NCBI GenBank assembly: GCA_900073065.1
Contig: FJOG01000004.1
Location: forward strand, 1,044,985 to 1,108,984
Reading direction: 5' to 3'
Length of the DNA stretch: 64,000 nucleotides
Origin: Phialocephala subalpina
Lineage: Eukaryota > Ascomycota > Leotiomycetes > Helotiales > Mollisiaceae
The notes under the pieces were generated by a model. It did no database searches. It was not told the DNA's origin and saw nothing but the letters and a program-made list of their open reading frames with translations. This document shows positions 45,731-57,225 of this stretch, in pieces; position 1 is the stretch's first letter, and every line of letters starts with the position of its first letter. Made by a program: the position numbers and the translations under genes.

Positions 45731-46590
45731 ATTATTAAATTTACTTAAAATATACAAAGCACTTGAACGATATTTATTACACAAAAGCAAGGTAAGTAGC
45801 CTCTGCTACTAAAGATTTATGAACCTAGAGCTATCCTTTGTTAATTGTCATGGTAGTTATTTTAAACTGAAAGCAGACTCCTGCCTCGAAAGAAGTAGTG
45901 AACGTAGGCTGAATTTTCAGCCTACACACAGTTTTTCTTTGAGAAACGAGAAAGTCTCTTACTTACTATTCTACCAGGACTTGACTAAAGCGAGCTTTTC
46001 ACTTTAGAATGAAGTCTTGTGACTGGTCTTTTTTCTTCATTGTGTTTGCTAGTATACACGCGAAACGTGATTACACCTCAAAGATCTCAAATACAGGGTT
46101 GAGCGCAAGCAAAGGCTCCATCTTTCGAGACAAAAGCTTCGAAGCACGTCTCTCTCCATCTATGTCCAATTGTTCGCGTGGAAAACAATCAGCAGCTGAT
46201 GTGACTTCGTTAAGTCTACTAACACTACTCAAAGCAAAGCAATTAAGGTTGCGCAACATTAATTTATTATTTCTAGCTAGGTATTGACAATAGCTTCCTT
46301 CCCAAACGTTTAAGGATGATACACCGCGTATAGTGAACTCGAATGAATTCTCTTTTCTATGTTGGTTGCTACAATTCTGTAGTGATTGGGTTCGAGGTTT
46401 ACAGGACGCCATCGGATTTCAAATGCCAGAAAATTACTTTCTCCTTGCTGGTCTTTGACCGTTGACGGGTGCGCTGTGAACGACATTGGATTGTTTAGCT
46501 AGCATGGTGGTAACACATTCTAGATTAAGTTCACAGCATTGATCAGAATACAGCATACAAGGCAGGATTTCGTGGAATTGATCTTCATTG
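45731..46590. other. Gene-free region
   Basis: No supported gene. The sequence contains several short frames only and should include the promoter of the unknown gene and the 3' UTR of the F-box-like gene. Confidence 0.45.
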
Positions 46591-47862
46591 CTATTCTGAC
46601 CGCTCTTCTCTTTCAAAGGCCCCTTCAAATCCACAAGTTTGCAATCTTTCCAATGCTCTGGCATCAGTCAAGAAATATATCGTGTCTTGCACGCCCTGCG
46701 TGAAATTGCTGCGTGCGAGGAAGATGGCCATGGTTCTGACACTTGGCAAGGCAATCGCCACGTCGGCGAGATCACTCGGCATGCCTGAGCGCTTTTCAGG
46801 GGGAAGCTTTTGGTAGAGCCTTAGCACCACCAAAATCTCGTCCGCCGCCTCTGGAGCCGCCTTTTGGAATGTAGCGTATCTAGCCTCGAAATCTGCACCA
46901 CCACTTTCGACATTTCCGCTAGGTCCAGCTTCTTCCATGATCTCATCAGTTCCACTGCCATCACCTTCGTCCATAGCATCATTGTTGGTCTCGATTTCGT
47001 TTGCATGGCCGTCATTATCCTCGTCCTCTTCATCTTCACTACCATCATCCTCCCCGTTCTCGTCATTGTCCCCACTTTCGTTCTCCTCATCAATCTCCAT
47101 ACTATCAACATCGCCAGTATTATCCGAGTTGGATTCCTCCTCGAGTTCGCTATCATAATTCTTGTGGGAGCTGCAACCGGCGACCTGATAAGCATGGGCA
47201 ACAGTGCCGGCGTGCAATCGACGCTGGCGATCGGCGTGCGCGTCCTCTTCATCCCTCCTCGCATCCTCCTGAGTCTGCCACTCTCTCTCATCTTCGTCAT
47301 TAGCTTGCCAATCGGTGAAAGAGATATGGAATGCATCGTAATGTTCGTTGATGTCCTCGGTATTCATGTATTTGCTGGTGAGCGCATCGAAATGCATATC
47401 GGGACCCATCCAGTTCATGAGTAGAAGCTTCAGGGGAAGAGTGACGCCTGCTGCATTTGTAGTCTGCTCGAAGAGATCGACAGTGCCCTTGTTGAACACC
47501 GTACCCCAGGCTGTGTGTGCTTTCTTGCACGTGAGGCCGAAGCAAGTGGCGGTAGCATCATCCAAATATTTATTCATGAGGAGGAATAGAATATCGTGGG
47601 GAACCTCTCGGTCGAAGTGCGAGTTCTTTACAGACCGGTCTGTATGACATGTATCAGTAGGCTGCAAATAAGAGCGCAGAAGAGTTTGAAAGTGATCATG
47701 AGAACACGCACCGACTGTTGGCTGAGGCTTGGGCTTGGGCTTGGGCTTGACAAGCACACCTCGAGTCTTTTCTTCCGCCGCTGTAGCAGCTTGGCGACTT
47801 GGTCGGGAACTGGCTGCGGTACGTGCGACAGGCTTTCGCGTAGCGAGTCGTCTTGGTGGCAT
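46591..47862 (-). CDS. F-box-like protein with a highly acidic region
   Basis: The frame runs from the ATG at 47862 (MPPRRLATRKP) for 423 residues. A possible in-frame 72-base intron after KPQPTVG (GTGCGT donor, ATACAG acceptor) would shorten it by 24. The N-terminus is basic with a (KP)4 run. The segment VPHDILFLLMNKYLDDATATCFGLTCKKAHT matches the F-box-like pattern common in this group of fungi, which recruits targets to an SCF ubiquitin ligase. Residues about 230-330 are a long Asp/Glu/Asn-rich tract. The C-terminal helical part has no known domain. The substrate is unknown. Upstream in-frame codons to 48114 look like 5' UTR. Confidence 0.7.
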   Translation of the reverse strand: MPPRRLATRKPVARTAASSRPSRQAATAAEEKTRGVLVKPKPKPKPQPTVGACSHDHFQTLLRSYLQPTDTCHTDRSVKNSHFDREVPHDILFLLMNKYLDDATATCFGLTCKKAHTAWGTVFNKGTVDLFEQTTNAAGVTLPLKLLLMNWMGPDMHFDALTSKYMNTEDINEHYDAFHISFTDWQANDEDEREWQTQEDARRDEEDAHADRQRRLHAGTVAHAYQVAGCSSHKNYDSELEEESNSDNTGDVDSMEIDEENESGDNDENGEDDGSEDEEDEDNDGHANEIETNNDAMDEGDGSGTDEIMEEAGPSGNVESGGADFEARYATFQKAAPEAADEILVVLRLYQKLPPEKRSGMPSDLADVAIALPSVRTMAIFLARSNFTQGVQDTIYFLTDARALERLQTCGFEGAFEREERSE

Positions 47863-49389
47863 TGTGATTGCTTTGCGATGTTGAAAGTAAGACGGACGAA
47901 CTGTGAACGAGGTTAGCCGAACTTCAAGACTTGAGAGTAAGGAAAGGTTGGTAGAGTTCTTCTTTGCATACCATTGGTGTAGAGTTGGAGATCGGGTTGA
48001 AGGCGAAAAGGGAGAAGACGCGATCAAGTTTTTTCCTATGGTGATCGGGCGCGTCTTGCGTGAGTGATCTTTCCTTGTACAGTTGCGGACAAGAATATTG
48101 TTGTAACGGCGCAAAAGAAGTCACAAATGTGGTGTGGGGGTGTCGAGGGAAGAAGAAATAAAACTAAGAGGAAACGGCGTCGAGATATGTTGACCCAAGG
48201 ATGTCTCGTGCTTTGCGCTTCAACAAAGCAAGAGTGTTGAAGGGGAATTTCAAAAAAGGTTGCAGGAAAGAGAGCAAACTGTCGGAATGCTTTGAAAGGT
48301 ATGCGCACTCTATTGCAGAAGCCCGAATATCTTTGCGAAGGGTGGTCGAAGTGGTTGAGTTGACGTGTAGTGGAGGTTGAATGAAGGATGTAGTTGTTTT
48401 TCTTGGATCTAGTCAACGACGAGATTTTATGCCTACCTATGCAGCGAGCCTTGCCGTTAGCTGAAATCGTTCTCGTTCCGTCATAACCGCACGAGGCTAC
48501 CTATTTTTGTGTTCGAAAGGTGAATGGAAACAGTCTTTCTCTGGGTGACTATTTGCCAATGAAGCCGAGAGGATACAACACAGCTGGATATTCACATCTG
48601 TGCATGGACAAAGCCGACAATCTCATTAATACTTATGAGGTTGTAACGACAGACTCCTATCTCGATCGGCTTATGGCGCTCAGAATTTTTTTCCAAGATG
48701 GGTGATTGTAGCTTGTGCGCTTAATATAACAGACAATGTCCAGATGCTTAGGTCGTCATCGAACACCTCTTAGATTAGAGCGACGATGACTTTGAATAGT
48801 ATGCCATACTCAATAGCTCTCCTGCGGAATGAATTTGTGAAGTCTATCGAGACTTTAGTGGGTTCGTATCAGCAACATCCCATTGTGAGAGGTATACTAA
48901 CCATTCAGCGTGCTCATCTCTTGCCACCGTTTCCCTACCAATGCATACTCCTTTCCACCATCTCCACCTCTATCTTGTTCACCAGCCGTTCGACTCTGCT
49001 CGGGATCCTTCACCTCATTACTGTCCTCATTGGTATCTTCGTTCGGCAATTGTCTCTCTCCTTGAGTCTAGCTACCTATGCTACAGCCCTTGATGAATCG
49101 ATCGTTCTCGAGAAGTCGTTACCATCCGGCATCGCTATCTTCCTTTCTTCATCCTGTTATACCTGAGGGAAGAATCGAGAGACGTTATGAGGGGCGTGAA
49201 AGAACTTACTCAAGTGCATATCTGAAGCCAACCACCTTCAACGCACCACCAGCTTAGACACAGCCCTCTTAGGGCCTCCCCGCCTAAACATTCTCTGCAC
49301 CAAATTTATCGAAAACACCCCCACCCCAGACATTCAGCGATAGCATTCCTTTTTCCTCAACTCCTCAAATTTGTCTTCTATCCCAAACG
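47863..49389. other. Intergenic, nothing recognised
   Basis: 1.5 kb upstream of the F-box-like gene. A plus-strand frame at 48786-49166 is hydrophobic but has no family resemblance and lies in a pyrimidine-rich stretch. No RNA gene was found. Confidence 0.45.
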
Positions 49390-49629
49390 CTACATGCCCT
49401 CCCACTTCTGCCATCGCTCCCTTCCTTCCTCCTTCGAACCCCCAAACTTAATTCTCGTCTTCTCAATCTGCCCATCTAACGGCAATGCACCTGGAGATTG
49501 ACCCTTGAGGAGATCCATCGGCTCGGGTGTCCGTGTGGAAGCAAAGAGGGCTGAGAAGGCAGAACGTACTGTGCGCGACGCCATTGGTACGGAAAGCGTA
49601 GAAGCCAACGGCGGTGCGTGCTGATGCAT
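49390..49629 (-). CDS. Small hypothetical protein, 79 aa
   Basis: The open frame MHQHAPPLAS to RWQKWEGM has a true ATG and an inner ATG at 49584 (MASRTVRSAF). The inner start would give a basic, Ser/Thr/Arg-rich N-terminus like a mitochondrial presequence. No domain is recognised. It could be a real small mitochondrial protein or chance. Confidence 0.35.
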   Translation of the reverse strand: MHQHAPPLASTLSVPMASRTVRSAFSALFASTRTPEPMDLLKGQSPGALPLDGQIEKTRIKFGGSKEEGRERWQKWEGM

Positions 49630-50983
49630 GTGGACAATAGAGCGGCGGCGTAAAAGAGATGATATGGAGAGATTTTATTGATACATATTTCGATCCATGA
49701 CCATCAATATGGGAAAACTTGATAGATTGGTTGTTCTAGTTTGTCGGTAAGTAGGAACGGCAAAAGGTTATGTGTCTGAGGTTACAGTAAGGTTTGAGGA
49801 TGGAGTGCTAAAGAGTGAAGAGAACAGCATGACTTACATGCACTCGGGAGATGTCATCATGCTAACTGCTGTATTAGATACAAGATCCTCGACAGTGCTT
49901 GCAAGTGTTCTGATGCTGATATTTTCATGACGAGGAATCGAAAGGAGTCTATGGACCTTGTCCCGTGATACCATTATAACGACTAGAACGTTCAAGAACA
50001 GCACAATATCAGAAAAAGAAGGGCAAGAGGCTCATGTCACCGGCTGTCTTCGCACTAGAAGTACTAACCCGTCGAGAATGACATAAGAAAGATACACCAA
50101 AGAAGATATGAAGGTCGAACCTCAAATGAGACACCAGCAATATTCTTGGAAACAGAAACCCTAGCCAACTCGGAACCTTGAGTCTATTCCAACCGTGAAT
50201 GTAGGTGGGCCCTGCATACCGAACGAATACTTCACTGCTGCAATGATCTCTGTGCCTTCGCCATGTGTCTTCTCTAGTTCATGTATGCACTGTATCTGGC
50301 CGCTTCTTCGTGATTATTTTGTCCAATGTCAGGTCTTTTGGTCTCGAGGGGCTGGCAGATTGGCGATGCATCCTGCCAGATAGGTGCAATAGGAATGCAT
50401 CGATTCTTTTGTAGTACTCGAATGGAGAGGCATGCACTGTACTGTTCCTGCATGGTGGGAGGAAGTTGGAATCTCCAAGGTTTGGATGAGTTCTGGAGGT
50501 TCGAGTAGCGGCTTGGCGTGCTGAAAAATACCGATCCAAGAAGAAGAACTCGTTCCAACTACTAGCTTGCTCTTAACCATCTTCAGTCGGGTTGAATAAC
50601 AAATATCAAGATTGAGAGGAGAAAGATTTGCTGGAGATTTGTTTGGAATGGAAGGAATATTGGAACGGTCTGAACAGCTACGCTAAGATTGTAGGCCGGA
50701 ACCGCTTTCTCCTCAACGAGACAGCGACTCTCGACTTATCAAGAATATCATACATGCTACCTTCCCCACAACTCTCTTGCTAGAATGCTACTTTCAAGAA
50801 CGGCCGCTCGAGCTACTTGGGAATTGACCAACGTCCCTTCCCTAGCTTCCATAGACATTTCTCAACGTCCCTTACAAGATCGCGCAATTCCCTGTTCTCT
50901 TCCCCCAAATACTTCACTCGAGCAAGCACCTCTTTGCCTTTATGCTTGTAGTATTGCTGAGCCATATCATACTAGATGCTCTT
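49630..50983. other. Intergenic, nothing recognised
   Basis: Short frames on both strands, no family resemblance. No repeat is seen. Confidence 0.45.
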
Positions 50984-52857
50984 CTAAGCAGATGAGCTCT
51001 TCAACCAATACAGAATGGTAAAGCGAACGACTTGAGCTTCAGCTCGCTGTCTAGTGAAGCGTCTTTCAGAAAAAGAGCCACGCCCGAAATGGTTGGGCTC
51101 ATTGTCAGCGGGTTCGGTGGCGCCAAGTATCATTGCTTGGATGCTGACGAACACGGATAGAAGCGTGGACCTGTTGGCCTGCCATGCTTCTTCAGGAGAT
51201 CCGTTCCATGTGTTGATCAATGAGAAGCAGACTACCTCACCCATCAGCGAAGGAATAGCCAGACTGTGATGTGATGCGACCTACCTTTGCCATCGTCCCA
51301 GTGAAGATTCGGATTCAATCCGTCTCTTGATTCTTCATCTCCCACGAAGTCGACTTTTGGCAGCAACACGGGCCACTCTCCTGGCAGGGAAATGTTGAAT
51401 CTAGTCATGATCAGCATTTGTAACATTGACTTTGGCTGTCACTACTATCTTAAACATGATCTGTTATTGTTTCGTGTGCATACTTACCTAAATAACCCTC
51501 CTTCATACGGAGTTCCTTCGACACTAATGATCAGGACCTTCATTTCATCTGGTCGAGACTCTGAAATCTTCAGGAAGATACCGGGAGGAAGCGAGGAAGT
51601 GAGCGATGCGATCTCCTGCGAGAGAGCCGCCATACGGCCTGGTCTGGAGGATCGCAGCTTTCGAATACAATCATGGTAATGGTGTCCGGATAAGACATCC
51701 TCGGTAAAGGCCACTCGATTCTTCTCGGTAAACACCATCCAAGGATCCTTGTTGACGGAGGTGATCTTGCAAACTGTCTCTGGTGCATTCTGCTCAATGA
51801 TCTTGTAGAAGTTGACCAGCTGCTTGCATATTGCTATGGAATCTTGGCTATTATCGCTTTTGAAATCTTTAGCTAATGTTTTCTTCGTCAAAGATGAGTG
51901 AATGCTTGCGCGTGCTCGAGGTTGTGGACACCAGTCGCTACCAGAGAAGCACGCATACCAGCTTCTGAGCTGTCGAAGTTAAATGCCGGTCGTTGTCGAC
52001 TGTCATCGATGAAATGGAGCCCAGGACTCTGCTTCTTGTCCGGACGCTCCTCGATAAGAAGCTTCACAAGAATGGGTGTCTGGCAAGTGCCATGATGAAC
52101 TCCAAGACAGTATTGTACAGACCAGCTCTCTTCCCCATATCAGCTATTGAGTCATTCCTGACCAATGCCGCAACTCTGTCAACCAGAAGACTCATGCGGA
52201 AGAGTGAGAATAAGCTGGGCGGAGGACTCTTGTCGAAGCTTCGGTCCGACACAGCTCCTGGAACGAATGCAGTCAAGAGCACCAACAGGCTGTCCGTTTT
52301 CTCGTCTTGGTTCGGGGTGCTTGATGTGGACGGTTGCCAGTCCATAACTAGAACGTCCAGACCATAAGCTCTCCTGGTTATAGCCAATTCCCTTGTCTCC
52401 TGATGATCGAGAGGTGTTTTCCCTCGCCTTTTCCACCGCACCTTGCTGCAATAGTAATTCGACTTCGTCAAACCTCGAAAGGAGGATGTAAATGCCGAAA
52501 AGCCTACCTTCATCGCAACAGTGGTTGATTGCTGCGACTGGTGTTAAGGTAGTTTTCCGGGCTAGTGCGGGCTTTCCACGACAACCGAAGCATGTACACT
52601 TCTGGCATTCTTTGCACCCATACACCTGATATTTGAGCTGGCTGAGATCCCTTGGCCTGGTCGATCCACCGCCGGATGTGTTCCCTCACTACACCAAAAG
52701 ACAGAGGTGCGCGGCAAGACCTGCATAAAACCTCATGGTACTTCGTATGGAGCTTCTGAAGAAGACGAAGATTCCCCTTCACATCTTGTGAGGACGGTGC
52801 CTCGTCTCTCAAGCCAAGACGAGCGAACTGCTTCGACACATCTCTTGAATTGCTCAT
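50984..52857 (-). CDS. Large ubiquitin-conjugating enzyme, BIRC6/UBE2O type
   Basis: The C-terminal part is a clear E2 domain: ALSQEIASLTSSLPPGIFL, then LIISVEGTPYEGGLFRFNI, GEWPVLLPKVDFV, GLNPNLHWDDGKVCFSLINTW with the active-site Cys, and STLLSVFVSIQAMIL. The long spacing and the SLINTWNGSPEEAW segment are those of the BIRC6/UBE2O group, not of small E2s. Two introns inside the domain (donors AG|GTAAGT and AAAG|GTAGGT) join in frame. The N-terminal half has CRSCRAPLSF and CKECQKCTCFGC, which look like a zinc-binding module, then GLDVLVMDWQP. I could not thread one frame through 52640-52400: the Cys-rich block and the following segment sit in different frames without good splice sites. The gene may be damaged there or have unusual introns. 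Confidence 0.75.
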
Positions 52858-53095
52858 GTTGATTTACAGTATCTGAAATTAGGCATCCGTCGAGATATAT
52901 GTATGAAGGGCAATGTGTTTAGATGTTGCAACATTAGAGAAGAAGAAATATGCAGCAAATGGCTAGGTCATGTAAAGTCCATTCACACTCGTGCACGAAA
53001 GATAATCACAAGAGAAGGTCTGGTAAAGTGAATCAAAAACAGTAATGACATGGGGTATCTTGGCTGAAATTTAAAGCGACTGATGACTGGACGAC

Positions 53096-53914
53096 TTATG
53101 CGTTGGAGTCCTTCTGAGCAGCTCTCAGCTTTTGTCGACGCCTCTTCTCCCTCTTCTTCAATCTCTTTAACTCTGCTGGATCGGTGGGTCTGACTGCTTC
53201 GCGCTTCTTTCCGATATCATCCAGTACCTCAGGGTCTGGTTCCGAGCATTTTGAAGTATCCATCCCATCCTCCAGCTTGTCTTCATTCGCAGTTATTGGG
53301 AGATCTGTAGGTTCCGCCGATTTGGACGGAGTCTGTCCAGCGTCACCCAAAGTTCCCTTACTATCCTTCACCACTCCAGCATTCTGTGTCTTCGGTTTCT
53401 TTGCCTTGACCATCGTGACTCGACTCTCTTCCTCGGATTCGGTATCCTCTTTGACAGCGTTCTTCTCAGGCTCCGCCTTTCTGGTCATCTTCAACTTCTT
53501 CGCGCGACCCAACCCTGAACGGCCTTCCTCCTCTTCACTGCTCTCTTCCCTCAAAGCACGCTTGGCACTGGCAGCCTTTTCCTCCGCATCTCGTGCCTTG
53601 CTCGCTTTAAGGCCTTTCGTTGGGAAGAATTTCGCACGGAGGGACTTGTTGTTTCGTTCGGCCTCGCTCACAAGAAAGTGAGAGGGAATTGCTGCACCGA
53701 CACCTAGGTATTGAGGCTGGTTGCGGAAGAGAAGAGCGTCTTCAGCATCGAGTTCTTCTTCGGTTTTGGTAGGTTGTTGTGGTCGTGAGGATGAGGCTGT
53801 CCATGATTTGATGAGGGACTCGCGCTTTGCAAAGGCGACGGCGAGACGGTTTGATATGACAGCAAAATCCTCTTTTGCCTGCTTCGCAGATTTTGAGACT
53901 CCTTCAGTCGCCAT
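53096..53914 (-). CDS. Lys/Glu-rich nuclear-type protein (DUF3245-like)
   Basis: A single exon of 272 aa. The N-terminal 110 residues carry the pattern of the fungal DUF3245 family: ISNRLAVAFAKRESLIKSW, then ALLFRNQPQYLGVGAAIP and LRAKFFPTKGLK. The rest is low complexity, alternating Ser/Glu and Lys runs, and ends in a strongly basic tail (KRLKKREKRRRQKLRAAQK) like a nucleolar localisation signal. The function of the family is unknown. It is divergent from LSC2 with only 231 bases between starts, so the two probably share a promoter. Confidence 0.8.
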   Translation of the reverse strand: MATEGVSKSAKQAKEDFAVISNRLAVAFAKRESLIKSWTASSSRPQQPTKTEEELDAEDALLFRNQPQYLGVGAAIPSHFLVSEAERNNKSLRAKFFPTKGLKASKARDAEEKAASAKRALREESSEEEEGRSGLGRAKKLKMTRKAEPEKNAVKEDTESEEESRVTMVKAKKPKTQNAGVVKDSKGTLGDAGQTPSKSAEPTDLPITANEDKLEDGMDTSKCSEPDPEVLDDIGKKREAVRPTDPAELKRLKKREKRRRQKLRAAQKDSNA

Positions 53915-54145
53915 TTTTGGATGTAGTTGTGCGAGTTAGAGTTGCAAGGAATTTCGAGACTGGGAACGTTGTAGCTTCACGTGCTAAAATAAAAGTTGCG
54001 GATGTGGTCTTTCTCGCCTGCCGTTGTAGAAAGCTCTCAGTGTCCGGATTGTATCGGAAAAGAATCAAGAACCTCGATAACCTCAAAACACCTCCCTTTC
54101 CTTCAATTGACGGCTTTGTGTGTCTTTTTTACACCTTCCGTCAAG
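53915..54145. promoter_or_regulatory. Compact bidirectional promoter, DUF3245-like / LSC2
   Basis: Only 231 bases separate two divergent start codons, so both promoters must overlap here. No specific site is claimed. Confidence 0.6.
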
Positions 54146-55572
54146 ATGTTCAAGCTTGCTCGTAGTAGTGCCGTCGCGGCTGCACTCAAGCCAAGGACTG
54201 TAAGATAATTCTTCCAAGAAGTCCTTTGCATCAACTAACAAGCTCCAGGCATACGCGCCTACACGATTTGCAGGTGTTGCACAACAGAAGAGAGCTTTGA
54301 GCATTCATGAATACCTCTCTGCAGATCTTTTGAGGAAGGTACGCAGATTGTCCGCGCTGTGAAAGCTACTGGAAGCTGATCAACTGGCAGTATGGCATTG
54401 GTGTCCCAGACGGAGCAGTTGCAACAACTGCAGCTGAAGCCGAAGCTATTGCAAAGAAGATTGGCGGAGATGACATGGTAATCAAGGCCCAGGTTCTTGC
54501 TGGTGGTCGAGGAAAGGGTACATTCGACAATGGCTTGAAGGGAGGCGTCCGAGTTATCTACTCTCCAACAGAGGCCAAGATGTTCGCGGACCAAATGATC
54601 GGGCACAAGCTTGTGACGAAGCAAACAGGTGCGGCAGGCCGTCTCTGCAACTCTGTATACATCTGCGAGCGCAAATTTGCTCGACGAGAATTCTACCTGG
54701 CAATCCTCATGGACCGTGGCTCTCAGGGGCCTGTTATCGTGTCCTCGTCCCAAGGAGGTATGGATATCGAGACTGTTGCGAAGGAACAACCCGACGCGAT
54801 CACCACGACTTATATCGATATCCACAAAGGCGTCACAGATGACATTGCTCGCAAGATCGCTATTGATCTCGGCTTCAGCGAGCAATGTATCGAGGATGCA
54901 AAGGACACAATCCAGAAGCTGTACAAGGTCTTTATGGAGAAGGACGCTACTCAGATTGAGATCAACCCTCTCTCCGAGACCTCAGACCACAAGGTCCTTG
55001 CTATGGATGCCAAGCTTGGCTTCGACGACAACGCCGAATTCCGCCAAAAGGAGATCTTCTCGTGGCGCGATACTACCCAGGAGGATGCCGACGAAGTTCG
55101 TGCCGCTGAGTCAGGCTTGAACTTCATCAAGCTCGGAGGTGATATTGGATGCTTGGTTAACGGTGCCGGTCTTGCCATGGCTACCATGGATATCATCAAG
55201 CTGAACGGTGGCGAGCCAGCTAACTTCCTTGATGTTGGAGGTGGAGCTACTCCTCAAGCTATCAGGGAGGCTTTCACTCTCATCACCAGCGACCCCAAGG
55301 TCACTGCTATCTTCGTCAACATCTTCGGTGGTATCGTACGATGTGATGCCATTGCCCAAGGTCTCATCTCAGTGGTCGAGAGCATGAACCTCCGCATTCC
55401 AATTATCGCCAGATTGCAAGGAACAAATATGGAAGCCGCGCACAAGTTGATCAACGACTCTGGACTCAAGATCTTCTCCATTGATGACCTACAAAGCGCT
55501 GCCGAGAAGGCCGTGCAGTTCTCGAAAGTTGTAAAGATGGGTAAGACATTCCTCCTGGCTGAACCTGAATGA
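54146..55572 (+). CDS. LSC2: Succinyl-CoA ligase (ADP-forming) beta subunit, mitochondrial
   Basis: Three exons (54146-54199, 54249-54338, 54391-55572) give 441 aa. The first 30 or so residues are a mitochondrial presequence, then SIHEYLSADLLRKYGIGVP opens the ATP-grasp fold. GGRGKG, QIEINPLSE (Mg/nucleotide site), LMDRGSQGPVIV, LGGDIGCLVNGAGLAMATMD, FLDVGGGA and VNIFGGIVRCDAIA are the family signatures; the last forms the power helix that holds the phosphohistidine loop of the alpha subunit. The enzyme makes ATP from succinyl-CoA in the citric acid cycle. Length and splice phases are normal, and the presequence spans the first two exons. Confidence 0.97.
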
Positions 55573-56096
55573 GACTGACAGAGATTCAGCGCGTGATATC
55601 GACGTTGGCGTGGAATTTTCTCTCGGTATTTGAGCGATTGACATGCATTTATGCGTCTCCTTGTGTATTGATTCCCTCACCTTTAGATAATAGGTTGAGT
55701 ATGTATAATGCAAACCAGTAACTTGTGCCAACAAACATTGGCCCCACAACTCGGTCAAGCAAGATCTCGGTGTAGTTCTACAAATTTGAGTCTATTAAGC
55801 TTTTCTAGTAGGGCGTACAAACCTCTAGTGGGGAGGATTTCGCGTTTGTGACAATTGATTGTTTGGACCCAAGATCCACTTCAGCAGTTGGCTGCTATTC
55901 TGCTGTCAGCGATGCAGGTAAGTCTCACAAGTCTCACAGAGCTTCAGGTCTGAGATCGAGCGATTGCCAACTTGCGAGTTTAATTCCAGATTGGGTTTGG
56001 AAAGTGCTAGCAGGCTGCCTTCCTGAATAGGACCTCAGCCAACCAAATCTAGAGAGATACACGAGTTCTCTTCCCACAAGATCCAATTCCAGGTTT
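55573..56096. other. Convergent intergenic region
   Basis: 3' flanks of LSC2 and of the broken reductase gene. Nothing else is recognised. Confidence 0.5.
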
Positions 56097-57225
56097 CTAA
56101 GACATCAATACCCCGTAACTCTTCAGCGACTCATCCATCAACTCCTTGAACGACGTCCAACTCTTCCATCCCATCCTCACCAACAACTTCTCATCTGCCG
56201 CATTATTAACAGTACTCACATCCTCTCCCAGATCTGGAATATCACCCGGAAACTTATGTTCTGGACGAATCTCCCTGAAGACTTTCAGGACTTTGTTCCA
56301 ATTGTACGGCTCACTCCGAGCGAAGATCCATCGGTTCTCCACGTCTGGGAACTTCACCGCGGCAACGTGAAGTCTTCCCGTATCTCGTACATCTACCGAG
56401 TATTCTGAGACCTGTTAACTTGCATATCTTAGCAAGAAAGAAAGAATGAAACGAACGTGGCAAAACTCCCTGCAGAGGAAGGATCATCCCCTCATAAACC
56501 ATCTTCAAAAAATTTCCCGTGCTCGAAATCTCATCACTCGAAATCACCGGTCCAAAATTCGTCGATGGAAGCACAACATTAACCGTGAAACTCGGTTTCT
56601 TCTCATCCCTAAATTTCCACAATGCTCTCTCAGCCTCCATTTTACTTGCTCCATACACAATCCATTGGTGACCTTCTTGCTACTCTGATTCTGGCTTCCA
56701 GGCATCTTTCACGTCTTCGTCGTTCCAGGTGGAGCCGTCGATGTGCCATTTTACGTTAGGCTTGGGCCGAGAGGTTGCGGATGAGGAGCTGGTGTAGACG
56801 AAGCTTTTGACGGAAGGTTCTTTGAGGCAGGAGTTGAGGATGCTGGTTGTGGCGGCGACGGTGGCGGGGATTACTTTGCTGGGGTCTTTGTCGAATGTCA
56901 TGATGCTAGCTAGCTACGTGAGCGACAGCTTGAACTCCTAGTCGATGTCAGCTGTGCTCAAAATGTTGGCTAGAATTGCACCGTCTCGTGATTCTCACCC
57001 TTCACGGCTTTATCGAAAGCACCATCATTTGAGATGTGTGGTACTGCAACGATCTCCACTCTTCCATCACCATGTTCCTCAGTCAGAGCCTTCTTGATAA
57101 TTTGTCCTTCTCAATTGTTCGCGCAGTCCCCGCACATCATATCCCGCAGTCAGAAATTGATCAGCGACATGAGAACCAATGAAGCCATTGACTCCACTAA
57201 CAAGTACAATGGGATTGAGGGACAT
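56097..57225 (-). pseudogene. Broken extended SDR (DFR / aldehyde-reductase-like)
   Basis: The minus strand starts MSLNPIVLVSGVNGFIGSHV, the Rossmann NAD(P) motif (GxxGFIG). VAHVAS, MTFDKDP, FVYTSSSSAT, the catalytic-type WIVYGASKMEAE (YxxxK) and VDVRDTGRLHVAA follow and end at GVLMS. This is the order of fungal dihydroflavonol-reductase-like NADP oxidoreductases. Lesions: a frameshift near 57130 between RTIEK and IIKKALTEEHGDG; a TAGC tandem insertion at 56905-56916 that breaks VAHVAS|MTFD; and a TAG at 56680-56682 between KPESE and QEGHQWIVYGASK. Intron positions are otherwise intact. It cannot make a full-length enzyme. Confidence 0.85.

Noticed and set aside
46864..47424. Hydrophobic 186-residue plus-strand frame
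   Set aside because: It is the antisense of the acidic GAN/GAT codons of the F-box-like gene, which read as Val/Ile/Leu on the other strand.
48786..49166. Hydrophobic 126-residue frame
   Set aside because: No domain, no conserved start, and it lies in C/T-rich sequence; probably chance.
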